Assembly (NCBI GenBank): GCA_016213345.1
Contig: JACRAO010000237.1
Span: 1-7,035 of the forward strand
Length of the DNA: 7,035 nucleotides
Source of the DNA: Bdellovibrio sp.
GTDB lineage: Bacteria > Bdellovibrionota > UBA1018
Direction of reading: 5' to 3'
Part shown: positions 1-6,450 of the stretch, one piece after another
Layout of the letters: every line of letters starts with the position of its first letter
Numbering within the stretch: the stretch's first letter is position 1
Notes under the pieces: model-generated
The model's input: the letters and a program-made list of their open reading frames with translations, nothing else
Told to the model about the DNA's origin: nothing
The model's database searches: none
Position numbers and translations under genes: made by a program

Positions 1-621
1 CAAAAAATTTTAGATTCTACTTATCAAATCTATGTAGATTGGATTTTAGGAAGTTGGTCAAAACTGCGCACACCAGAAAGGAGTCTTGCAGCTTTATCTA
101 AGCGGCTCTGTGATACTCTCAATACACGCGTTAGCTATGATGCCTTAAAAAAAGGAACCGATATTTTAAGTCCCAATACAGTGAAAACGCTTTTAGAAAT
201 TCAAGAAGACCATTTTTCAATCAAATTGCTTCCTCGTTTTGATTCTTACCAAAAAGTATTTATGCCAACCAAATTAAAAAAGATTTATCCCATCGACCCT
301 TTTATTGCACAAGTGTGGAATGCTATTGGCAAGAATATTAAACGTTTATTTTCAGCCAATTTGCCCCCATTGGCCTTAGATGAATGCGCGTTTCATGCAC
401 AGTTTTATAGAAAATTTGACCCAGTAGATGTGAGTTATTTATATTCTGAAACAACACAATCTGAAATTGATTTTTATTTTAAAGATTATGGTTTCGAGTT
501 GAAATCTGGCGGAAACCCAACCTCTAAACAAAAACAACTTTTAAAACAATGTCCACATTATTTTATTGTAAAAAAACAAGAACTTCCTCTCATGGCCTAC
601 TTGGTCGGAGAAAAAAGATAA
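1..621 (+). CDS. AAA_14/DUF4143-type ATP-binding protein, C-terminal part (5' end outside window)
   Basis: The reading frame is open from the first base to the TAA at 619-621, giving 206 residues, so the true start and the ATPase (Walker A/B) domain lie upstream of the window. What remains looks like the C-terminal DUF4143 half of predicted AAA+ ATPases. Residues about 20-75 resemble the winged-helix part, with the typical serine-rich turn and 'TVKTLLEIQE' helix followed by 'LLPRF'. Later comes 'YPIDPFIAQV', equivalent to the family's 'fiDtGla' segment. Near the end, 'SEIDFYF' followed by 'FELKSG' (E155, D157, E166, K168 of the partial protein) forms the PD-(D/E)xK-like nuclease-fold core seen in this family, though cleavage activity is rarely shown. 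The biological role of these proteins is poorly known; some occur in mobile or defence contexts. A GTG at 181 is in frame but is internal, because strong family similarity starts before it. Convergent with clpX. Confidence 0.72.
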   Translation, partial: QKILDSTYQIYVDWILGSWSKLRTPERSLAALSKRLCDTLNTRVSYDALKKGTDILSPNTVKTLLEIQEDHFSIKLLPRFDSYQKVFMPTKLKKIYPIDPFIAQVWNAIGKNIKRLFSANLPPLALDECAFHAQFYRKFDPVDVSYLYSETTQSEIDFYFKDYGFELKSGGNPTSKQKQLLKQCPHYFIVKKQELPLMAYLVGEKR

Positions 622-630
622 TTATTAGAC

Positions 631-651
631 TCTGCTGAAAAAGTCAGCAGA
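631..651. terminator. Stem-loop between convergent genes, possible bidirectional terminator
   Basis: TCTGCTGA at 631-638 and TCAGCAGA at 644-651 pair perfectly (8 bp) around a 5-base loop. The hairpin sits 9 bases after the ATPase stop and 6 bases before the end of clpX, which fits a shared terminator for the two convergent genes. On the minus strand a T-rich run (TATCTTTTTT, 620-611) follows about 10 bases after the stem. On the plus strand there is only a short, interrupted T stretch. The missing adjacent U-tract makes strong intrinsic termination uncertain, so it may mainly protect transcript ends. Confidence 0.55.
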
Positions 652-657
652 ATCTTA

Positions 658-1968
658 CTACGCGCTTTCGGCGGAGTCAGGAATATTCTCTGAGGAAGGA
701 GTGGACACGGGTTCTTCTGATAAAACAATAACAGGCCTATCACCTTTTAAAATAGTATTTTGAGTGACTAGGCATTTTTTTACATTACTTCTGGCTGGAA
801 GATCATACATTACATCAAGCATGGATTGTTCTAGTATGGCTCTTAACCCGCGCGCTCCAGTAGTTCGTTTAATGGCCTCTTTTGCTATAGCCTCAATTGC
901 AGATTGCTCAAACTCAAGTTGGATGCCGTCATATTCAAATAACTTCGTATATTGTTTAATAAGCGCATTGCGGGGCCTTGTTAAAATTTCAATAAGTGCA
1001 CTTTCGTCTAGTTCGTCTAAAGTTGCAAGTACAGGGAGGCGGCCTACAAATTCTGGAATTAAACCGTATTTAATTAAATCTTCTGGTTCCACCTGGGCCA
1101 AGAGCTGTGAGAGCCCCTCTTGAGATTTTGAAGTTATATTGGCATGAAGCCCAATGCTACGTTTTCCCTTTCTCTGAGCAACAATGCGCTCCAATCCAAT
1201 AAAAGCTCCACCACAAATAAAAAGCATATTGGAGGTATCTACTTGTAAATATTCTTGCTGCGGATGCTTTCTTCCGCCTTTTGGGGGAATATTAGCTACA
1301 GTGCCTTCGATAATCTTTAATAATGCCTGTTGCACCCCTTCTCCGCTGACGTCACGAGTGATGGACGGGCTTTCTGTTTTTCTTGAAATTTTATCAACCT
1401 CGTCTATGTATACAATACCTCTCTGGGCACGTTCGACATTATTTTCACAATTTTGCAGCAGAGTCAGGATAATGTTTTCTACGTCTTCACCTACATAGCC
1501 TGCTTCTGTTAGAGTAGTGGCATCAGCTATGGTAAATGGTACGTTCAAAAGCTTGGCTAAGGTTTGAGCAAGAAGTGTTTTCCCGGTTCCTGTAGGACCA
1601 ATTAATAAAATATTGCTTTTTGCTAATTCAACCCCATCTTTTTCTCGTGTTTTTTTGTCCCCTTGATGATGAATTCTTTTATAGTGATTGTAAACTGCAA
1701 CTGCTAAAACTCTCTTAGCGCGTTCCTGTCCTATTACATATTCGTCTAATATGGCTTTTATCTCTGCTGGTTTCGGTATGCGGTCAGTTGGTCTGGCGAT
1801 GCCTGTTTTTTGACCTTCTTCAGAAATAATGTCATTACATAGTTCAATGCATTCATCACAAATATAAACCGTAGGTCCAGCAATGAGTTTTTTAACTTCT
1901 CTTTGGTTTTTTCCACAAAACGAACAACTTAGATTTCCAAAACCATCTCCGTATCTTCTAGGGTCCAT
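658..1968 (-). CDS. clpX: ATP-dependent Clp protease ATP-binding subunit ClpX
   Basis: Hexameric AAA+ unfoldase that recognises tagged proteins, unfolds them and threads them into ClpP in the cytoplasm. The 436-residue length is normal (E. coli 424). The N-terminal zinc-binding domain has C15-x2-C18 and C37-x2-C40. The AAA+ core follows: Walker A GPTGTGKT at 124-131, pore-1 loop GYVG at 157-160, Walker B IVYIDE at 185-190, RKH pore loop at 233-235, arginine finger R310 in PEFVGRLP, and sensor 2 in GARGLR at 371-376. The ClpP-docking loop reads IGL at 272-274 instead of the commonest IGF; this still fits the [LIV]-G-[FL] consensus. The last ~20 residues are Ser/Glu/Pro-rich and look disordered. 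The ATG at 1968 starts the conserved zinc domain and is preceded by AGGA 10 bases upstream. It lies 16 bases after clpP, so the two are very probably co-transcribed. No lon gene follows; the next gene is convergent and unrelated. Confidence 0.98.
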   Translation of the reverse strand: MDPRRYGDGFGNLSCSFCGKNQREVKKLIAGPTVYICDECIELCNDIISEEGQKTGIARPTDRIPKPAEIKAILDEYVIGQERAKRVLAVAVYNHYKRIHHQGDKKTREKDGVELAKSNILLIGPTGTGKTLLAQTLAKLLNVPFTIADATTLTEAGYVGEDVENIILTLLQNCENNVERAQRGIVYIDEVDKISRKTESPSITRDVSGEGVQQALLKIIEGTVANIPPKGGRKHPQQEYLQVDTSNMLFICGGAFIGLERIVAQRKGKRSIGLHANITSKSQEGLSQLLAQVEPEDLIKYGLIPEFVGRLPVLATLDELDESALIEILTRPRNALIKQYTKLFEYDGIQLEFEQSAIEAIAKEAIKRTTGARGLRAILEQSMLDVMYDLPARSNVKKCLVTQNTILKGDRPVIVLSEEPVSTPSSENIPDSAESA

Positions 1969-1984
1969 ATTCTATATTTCCTAA

Positions 1985-2656
1985 TCAAATCATGCCATGT
2001 TTGGCAAGAACCTTGTCAATTAAACCATACTGCACAGCTTCCTCACTTGACAAGTAGTTATCCCTATCTGTGTCTCTTCTGATTTGTTCTATGGGTTTAC
2101 CTGTGTGTTTCGATAAAATTCCATTAATTTTTTCTTTTAAATATACAATTTCCTTTGCTTGTATCTCTATATCTGATGCTTGCCCTTTTGCGCCGCCAAT
2201 GGGCTGATGGATCATTATACGGCTATTGGGTAAACTGAAGCGTTTCCCATGTGTTCCTGCGGTCAGTAAAAGAGCACCCATGCTTGCTGAAAGACCAATG
2301 CAGTAGGTACAAACATTACATTTAACAAATTGGATTACATCATATATTCCTAAGCCTGCGGATACCCCGCCTCCGGGTGAATTAATGTAAATGTGAATGT
2401 CCTTGTCCGGGTCAGATGATTCTAGAAAGAAAAGTTGAGCGATTACTAAATTAGCAACGGTGTCATTTATCTCGGTGCCAATAAAAATAATTCGATCTAA
2501 GAGTAGTCTTGAATAAATATCGTATTGTCTTTCGCCGCGAGGTGTTTGTTCGACTACGATGGGATTTGGTATATAAGAATTGGATTGAAATCCTACGGTG
2601 TCAGGCTGAATCAGGTTGGAAGGTATTTGTAATTTTTTTGTTGTATAAAAGACCAT
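1985..2656 (-). CDS. clpP: ATP-dependent Clp protease proteolytic subunit ClpP
   Basis: Serine peptidase that forms the two-ring, 14-subunit degradation chamber working with ClpX. The catalytic triad is visible by alignment with E. coli spacing: S125 in SASMGA, H150 in IMIHQP and D199 in DTDRDNY. The family segments EQTPRGER (36-43), IYSRLL, YINSPGG (90-96) and GKRFSLPNSR are intact. The protein is 223 residues. Compared with E. coli (207) it has about 14 extra N-terminal residues, so roughly 30 residues precede the conserved 'IVVEQTPRGER' segment; these probably act as a propeptide removed on maturation. The start is well supported by a strong AAAAGGAG site. Unusually, three cysteines (C113, C116, C119) form C-x2-C-x2-C just before the active-site serine; only the last is common in the family. 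Preceded on the same strand by a small unknown gene, with a 65-base gap, and followed by clpX. Confidence 0.98.
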   Translation of the reverse strand: MVFYTTKKLQIPSNLIQPDTVGFQSNSYIPNPIVVEQTPRGERQYDIYSRLLLDRIIFIGTEINDTVANLVIAQLFFLESSDPDKDIHIYINSPGGGVSAGLGIYDVIQFVKCNVCTYCIGLSASMGALLLTAGTHGKRFSLPNSRIMIHQPIGGAKGQASDIEIQAKEIVYLKEKINGILSKHTGKPIEQIRRDTDRDNYLSSEEAVQYGLIDKVLAKHGMI

Positions 2657-2662
2657 CTTTAT

Positions 2663-2670
2663 CTCCTTTT
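2663..2670 (-). promoter_or_regulatory. Shine-Dalgarno site of clpP
   Basis: The minus strand reads AAAAGGAG, ending 6 bases before the clpP ATG. It fixes the start at 2656 and so supports the long ClpP N-terminal extension as translated protein. Confidence 0.8.
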
Positions 2671-2702
2671 GGTGTGCAACCTGCTTACTTAAACTTATTA
2701 TT

Positions 2703-2708
2703 AGTATA
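2703..2708 (-). promoter_or_regulatory. Possible -10 element of an internal clpP promoter
   Basis: TATACT lies on the minus strand in the AT-rich gap between the small gene and clpP, about 47 bases before the clpP start codon. It is identical to the -10 candidate upstream of the small gene. No convincing -35 hexamer is seen 16-18 bases upstream, so this is a weak call. It would allow clpPX to be expressed separately from the small gene. Confidence 0.22.
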
Positions 2709-2721
2709 CATGACTCTTTAC

Positions 2722-2976
2722 TTAATTTCGGAAGTTTTTTGTAGATTCCTGAACAGTATTTAATGACGGTTCTTTTACATCGTTCAGATTATCTAAATAG
2801 CCAACTAAAGCTTCTCTAAATCCTTCTAGTGTGAGTTCAGAAGAATCTAACTCTTTGTTATTAATAATTTTTAAAATTTCTCCATGTACCCAGATAGGCG
2901 GAAGCCCAGTTAGTTTAACAAGCTCGTCTATTAAGTCCTGTCCAATGAGATCATCTTTTTTATTGGAGACGTCCAT
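2722..2976 (-). CDS. Small acidic protein of unknown function, first gene of the clpP-clpX run
   Basis: I do not recognise this 84-residue protein. It is likely real: a GGAGG site lies 6 bases before the ATG, a promoter candidate sits directly upstream, it is co-directional with clpP, and it fills the space between two operons. The sequence looks all-helical: a first helix near residues 10-24 (LIGQDLIDELVKLTG), a second near 27-41 starting with the PP of GLPPIWVHGEI, and a third near 47-66 (SELTLEGFREALVGYLDNL). The last ~18 residues are polar and probably disordered. It is soluble, with no signal peptide, membrane segment or cysteine. The spacing of 'LTGLP...L...LTLE.FR..L..YL' suggests a compact three-helix domain. 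In many proteobacteria this position before clpP is held by tig (trigger factor). A link to Clp function, for example as adaptor or regulator, is inferred from position only. Confidence 0.72.
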   Translation of the reverse strand: MDVSNKKDDLIGQDLIDELVKLTGLPPIWVHGEILKIINNKELDSSELTLEGFREALVGYLDNLNDVKEPSLNTVQESTKNFRN

Positions 2977-2982
2977 TTCCCC

Positions 2983-2987
2983 CCTCC
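2983..2987 (-). promoter_or_regulatory. Shine-Dalgarno site of the small gene
   Basis: GGAGG on the minus strand, 6 bases before the ATG at 2976. It is the main support for translation of the 84-residue protein and for its start. Confidence 0.75.
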
Positions 2988-2994
2988 ACAGTCA

Positions 2995-3024
2995 AGTATA
3001 AAAAGATTTTTTAAAAACAATCAA
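2995..3024 (-). promoter_or_regulatory. Candidate sigma-70-type promoter of the small gene-clpP-clpX operon
   Basis: On the minus strand, TTGATT (3024-3019) is followed after 18 bases by TATACT (3000-2995), each one or two bases from consensus. Transcription would start near 2988, giving a leader of only about a dozen bases that begins at or just before the GGAGG site. The spacer is AT-rich. It fits as the sole promoter of the three-gene run, since the upstream EamA gene ends only 63 bases before the small gene. Confidence 0.5.
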
Positions 3025-3039
3025 GCAAAATTAATAACG

Positions 3040-4014
3040 CTATGCAGTATTGGATAATTTGGGGGGTGTTTTGTATTTTGTTACGCTAAGCACAGACAGC
3101 AAAATCAAAGCCCCACCTAAAAACTGTATAAAAGTTAATCTTTCATCTAAAACAAAGAATCCTAAAAGTGATCCCACTAATGGTTGCACGAAAATAGTAA
3201 TGCTTAAGCTTGCAATTGGAACCTTTGCAAGTTGAAAAATCCAGTATATATAACCCAACGTAGTGCCAACGAATCCTAAAACAAAAATACAGGCAAAATC
3301 TTTATAGGTTAATAAACTAAGATTTGGCATTCCTTCGGTGTATAGAGTAATTATGATTGTAAAGAATAAACCAATAAGTAGCATAGTTCCAAATACACTA
3401 ATTGGATGAAAATTTTTAATTAACTTATAACTCAAAACTGAAAAAAAGCCTTCACCCAGTAGTGAAATTAAAATAAACAAATTTCCTTTCAATGAATTTT
3501 TTGCAGTAGAAAAATCAAACGGCTCTAAAACTTGACTTGGTCCTATTCCTATGAGCAAGAAAAAACCAATCAGTGCTATGGTAAAAGCAAAAATATGCAT
3601 TTTCCCAAATGTTTGATTTAAAAACAGCCAAGCTAAAAAAGCAGCTACTAGAGGCTCCATTGCTATTATAAGTGTATTATCTGTTGCTCTTGTGTTTGAG
3701 AGTCCTTGCATCTGAAAAAGTGGCGAAAAACAAAATGTAAAAAAACCTAATGTCAAAGCTTGTAACCATGTTTTTGTTGAGATTTTTGCTTTTGTAGTCC
3801 ACAAAAATAGTGGGACTTTTTTTAAAAATAAAGAGAGAATCCAAAAAGAAATCAATGCAAACCCATAACGAAATACAGCAACCTGAAATGGTGCAAAATG
3901 TCGCATAAGAATTTTACTGAGAGTAGGATTAGTGGCCCAGACGATATTAAATAATACCATCATTATTAAAACATTTTTGGGCAATAGTTTCTGTGATAGT
4001 TTGTTTTCTGACAT
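3040..4014 (-). CDS. EamA/DMT-family transporter
   Basis: A 324-residue inner-membrane protein of the drug/metabolite transporter superfamily, normal length for the two-repeat EamA type. About ten hydrophobic segments can be placed: near 13-34, 45-64, 83-100, 113-133, 140-157, 178-195, 206-225, 240-260, 268-290 and 295-312. The two repeats end in matching signatures, 'EPLVAAFLAWLFLNQTF' (120-136) and 'QPLVGSLLGFFVLDERLT' (277-294), as expected from the internal duplication. A charged loop around 155-175 separates the halves. The family exports or imports small metabolites such as amino acids, nucleosides or sugars, but the substrate cannot be read from sequence. The gene starts 6 bases after the dusB stop. 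The nearest GGAGG lies 16 bases upstream inside dusB, too far for a good ribosome site, so translational coupling to dusB is likely. No convincing terminator is seen after its TAG. Confidence 0.9.
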   Translation of the reverse strand: MSENKLSQKLLPKNVLIMMVLFNIVWATNPTLSKILMRHFAPFQVAVFRYGFALISFWILSLFLKKVPLFLWTTKAKISTKTWLQALTLGFFTFCFSPLFQMQGLSNTRATDNTLIIAMEPLVAAFLAWLFLNQTFGKMHIFAFTIALIGFFLLIGIGPSQVLEPFDFSTAKNSLKGNLFILISLLGEGFFSVLSYKLIKNFHPISVFGTMLLIGLFFTIIITLYTEGMPNLSLLTYKDFACIFVLGFVGTTLGYIYWIFQLAKVPIASLSITIFVQPLVGSLLGFFVLDERLTFIQFLGGALILLSVLSVTKYKTPPKLSNTA

Positions 4015-4020
4015 AAAAAA

Positions 4021-5040
4021 TTACCCATGTCCTCCCATAAGAAAAGGCTGTGAAATATAATCTAAATTTCGAGAATGTATATTATTTTCAAAATATAAAA
4101 ATGCTTCGTTCCACAATGTTTCTGGTTCTTTAATTGTAAAAACCTTTTTTCTAAACTCATGACATCCCCTAAAACCAGAAGAAAACCATGCCAAAAATTT
4201 GCGCGCATAAATTACAGCCATAAATGCTGAACAGTTTTCGCTTAGCAGTATTCTTAGATTTTGCATTAAAGAAACATAATCTTGAACGGTCGGGGCAAAA
4301 AAAACTTTATTTTTCCAAAGCTCATAAGCTTGTTTGAATATAAATGGATTTCTTAGAGCACCTCTGCCAATCATTACAGCATCCACTCCATAGGAGTTGT
4401 ATTTTTTTAGTGCAATTTCTGCTGTTACCAGATCTCCGTTGCCAATAATTGGTAGTGGGCTTTTTGCTTTTATTTCACCTATAAAATCCCAATCTGCCAG
4501 ACCGCTATAGCCTTGAGCCTTGGTTCTTCCATGTATAGCAACCCATTGTACTCCAGCTTCTGCTGCAGCTTTTATACAATCTAAGGCATTTCTATTTTGT
4601 TCATCCCAACCAGTTCTCATTTTGATACTCACAGGAATATTTACACTTTTTACTATTTCCCTTAAGATCTTTTCAAATGTTTCGGCATTTTTGCATAAAG
4701 CAGCACCTGCGCCTTTTTTGACTATTTTAGGTACAGGACATCCAACATTGAGATCCACAAAATCGGCTCCCAACTGCTCTACTTTTTGACAGGCTTTGCA
4801 GAGCAGATCAACTCGCTCTCCAAAAACCTGTATCCCAATTGGTCTTTCTTCTTCGTGAAATTTTAAAAGTTCTAGGTTTTTTTTCCCGCTGTATTCCAGT
4901 GCATTAGCTGACACTAGTTCAGAAACTACGAGGCTACTCCCAAGCTTGCGCATTAACCTTCTGAAAGGCGAATTAGTAATACCTGCCATTGGAGCTAATA
5001 TAAACGGGTGTTCTAATTGAATTGGGCCAAGTTTAATCAT
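4021..5040 (-). CDS. dusB: tRNA-dihydrouridine synthase, DusB type
   Basis: FMN enzyme that uses NADPH to reduce specific uridines in the tRNA D-loop to dihydrouridine. At 339 residues it is close to the family length (E. coli DusB 321). The TIM-barrel FMN site is visible: APMAG at 16-20, Q71 in GIQVFG, K140 in SIKMRTGW, H170 in HGRT, NGD at 201-203 and GRG at 225-227. The catalytic cysteine is C101 in NVGCPVPK. HGRTKAQGYSG and the helical C-terminal domain with ARKFLAWF point to the DusB/NifR3 branch rather than DusA or DusC. The gene follows pepP after 16 bases with no recognisable Shine-Dalgarno sequence and precedes the transporter by 6 bases, so it is probably expressed through coupling in a pepP-dusB-eamA operon. 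The usual dusB-fis arrangement of gamma-proteobacteria is absent. Confidence 0.95.
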   Translation of the reverse strand: MIKLGPIQLEHPFILAPMAGITNSPFRRLMRKLGSSLVVSELVSANALEYSGKKNLELLKFHEEERPIGIQVFGERVDLLCKACQKVEQLGADFVDLNVGCPVPKIVKKGAGAALCKNAETFEKILREIVKSVNIPVSIKMRTGWDEQNRNALDCIKAAAEAGVQWVAIHGRTKAQGYSGLADWDFIGEIKAKSPLPIIGNGDLVTAEIALKKYNSYGVDAVMIGRGALRNPFIFKQAYELWKNKVFFAPTVQDYVSLMQNLRILLSENCSAFMAVIYARKFLAWFSSGFRGCHEFRKKVFTIKEPETLWNEAFLYFENNIHSRNLDYISQPFLMGGHG

Positions 5041-5056
5041 TATATTTTATGAAATC

Positions 5057-6370
5057 TTATCTCAATTTCTCAATGTCCTCGCGTGTTTTAGGTGCTTCAG
5101 CGCTTAAAATCTCACACCCTTGTTGAGTTATGAGTATGTCGTCTTCTATTCTGATTCCCTGACACGGAAATAATTTTAGTGCTTCTGTATCGTTAGGCTG
5201 AATGTAAAAGCCAGGTTCGATGGTAAAAGTCATACCCGGTTCTAATATTCTTGACTCTCCATTTAGAGTATAAAGCCCGACATCGTGAACATCCATTCCT
5301 AACCAGTGGCTTGTGTTGTGTGGGTAATATTTTTTATAGCTACCAGACTTTAAAATTTCAGCAGGGTCACCACTTAAAAGTCCCAACGACAAAAAACCAT
5401 CAATTAGGATTTCACACACATGTTTATGAATATCAGCAAGTTTTGTTTTAGGTTTTGCCATAGCAATGCCTGCAAGTTGGGATTTTAAAACCAGATCGTA
5501 CATTGTAGATTGTTTTTCGCTATAGTGTTTGCCCACTGGAAACGTTCTTGTAATGTCGCTAGGATAATAATTGAATTCACCTGCTGCGTCTATTAGTACT
5601 AGGTCGCCTTCTTTTAAAGGCTCGTTATGCATTTGGTAGTGGAGACAAGCTGCATTTTTGCCTCCTGCCACTATACTGGGATAAGCTAATCTTTGGCAGC
5701 CATGTTTTTTGAAAATATAATTTAAAAGGGCTTCAATTTCATATTCGTTCATTCCTGGTTTTATTTCCTTCATTGCTGTTTTATGTGCTAGTGTTGATAT
5801 TTCACAAGCACGTTTCATAAAAGAAATTTCTTCAGAGTTTTTAAAAATTCTCATTTCACCAATAGGCAGCGTGGGATCTAATATAGGGAGTAGCGCTTTT
5901 CCGCTTCTGCCTAAGTTTTTTTGATATTTTTCTAAGACAGCAAAAATTTTTCTATCCAAATTTTCATTTAGCCCGACTCGATAAAATACTTGTTCAGAGT
6001 TTTTTAAAAACTCAGGGAGTTTTTGATCAAATTCAGATATGGGGTAAACTTCGTCCGCGTCGAATACTTTTTTTGCATTTTCTACCCCGTAGCGTTCTCC
6101 GATCCACATCTCTTTTTCTAAATCCTTTGGTAAAACAAAAAGGATAGTTTTGTGGGATGATTGAGAACTGGGTGCTAGGACTAAAAAAGCATCGGGTTCT
6201 TCTAGGCCACAAAGATAAAAAAAGTTTGACTCTTGTCTAAAGGAATGAATTACGTCCAAATTGCGTACGGCTTCCTTGGCTGCTGGTAGTATAAACGTAC
6301 TAGTCGGATATTTTGTCATCAAATTATTTCTGCGATTCTTAAAAAAATCAGGAATTTGTGTGGGTAACAT
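5057..6370 (-). CDS. pepP: Xaa-Pro aminopeptidase (M24B)
   Basis: Cytoplasmic dinuclear-metal (usually Mn) peptidase that removes an N-terminal residue when proline is second. The 437 residues match E. coli PepP (about 440). The N-terminal AMP_N domain covers about 1-150, including 'SFRQESNFFYLCGLEEPDA'. The C-terminal 'pita-bread' domain carries all five metal ligands: D261, D272 (SDITRTFP), H355 (HWLGMDVHDVG), E385 (TIEPGFYI) and E409 (GIRIEDDI). The accessory residues H244, H362 and R407 are also present. The ATG at 6370 is preferred because residues 1-17 align with the E. coli N-terminus ('EFQRRRQAL' versus 'DFFKNRRNNL') and an in-frame stop lies just upstream. No Shine-Dalgarno site is visible; M18 is a possible alternative start but is also without one. 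First gene of a probable operon with dusB and the transporter. Confidence 0.97.
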   Translation of the reverse strand: MLPTQIPDFFKNRRNNLMTKYPTSTFILPAAKEAVRNLDVIHSFRQESNFFYLCGLEEPDAFLVLAPSSQSSHKTILFVLPKDLEKEMWIGERYGVENAKKVFDADEVYPISEFDQKLPEFLKNSEQVFYRVGLNENLDRKIFAVLEKYQKNLGRSGKALLPILDPTLPIGEMRIFKNSEEISFMKRACEISTLAHKTAMKEIKPGMNEYEIEALLNYIFKKHGCQRLAYPSIVAGGKNAACLHYQMHNEPLKEGDLVLIDAAGEFNYYPSDITRTFPVGKHYSEKQSTMYDLVLKSQLAGIAMAKPKTKLADIHKHVCEILIDGFLSLGLLSGDPAEILKSGSYKKYYPHNTSHWLGMDVHDVGLYTLNGESRILEPGMTFTIEPGFYIQPNDTEALKLFPCQGIRIEDDILITQQGCEILSAEAPKTREDIEKLR

Positions 6371-6383
6371 AGCTAATGAACAT
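6348..6383 (-). other. Possible 11-codon leader ORF overlapping the pepP start
   Basis: An ATG 13 bases upstream of the pepP ATG, in a different frame, opens MFISYVTHTNS and stops at 6348-6350, inside pepP. It has no ribosome site and may arise simply from the duplicated ACATAGCTA element. Recorded because it would compete with, or couple to, pepP initiation if used. Confidence 0.15.
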
Positions 6384-6388
6384 AGCTA
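6367..6388. repeat. Direct repeat ACATAGCTA x2 across the pepP start codon
   Basis: ACATAGCTA occurs at 6367-6375 and again at 6380-6388, a 13-base period. On the minus strand each copy reads TAGCTATGT, so both contain an ATG; the promoter-distal one is the pepP start codon. It could be a binding site for a regulator or a small local duplication. Confidence 0.4.
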
Positions 6389-6421
6389 AAAATTAAATCA
6401 TTTGAAAGCCCAAGTTTTATA

Positions 6422-6450
6422 TTGCAAAGCACAATTAATGATTATATACG
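6422..6450 (+). promoter_or_regulatory. Weak candidate promoter for the secreted protein gene
   Basis: TTGCAA at 6422-6427 and TATACG at 6445-6450 are 17 bases apart, each matching four of six consensus positions. A better -35-like TTGACT at 6452-6457 has no fitting -10 at 16-18 bases. This is a weak assignment; the gene may use an activator or another sigma factor. Confidence 0.25.

Noticed and set aside
658..680. ClpX C-terminal '-ESA' as a self-degradation tag
   Set aside because: It does not match the LAA end of ssrA tags, and a serine/glutamate-rich tail is simple disordered sequence.
764..1498. Two plus-strand open frames of 119 and 104 residues opposite clpX
   Set aside because: They lie entirely antisense to a gene with full family motifs, have serine-rich low-quality translations, and show no ribosome site.
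2685..2725. TTACTTAA occurring twice before clpP
   Set aside because: Eight AT-rich bases repeated once in an AT-rich gap is expected by chance.
2509..2763. Plus-strand open frame of 84 residues across the clpP start and the gap
   Set aside because: It covers the clpP start, its ribosome site and the end of the small gene on the other strand. No coding motif or ribosome site supports it.
3003..3018. A/T-rich inverted stretch after the transporter as an intrinsic terminator
   Set aside because: The possible stem is made only of A-T pairs and would be very weak. The region is better explained as the spacer of the downstream promoter candidate.
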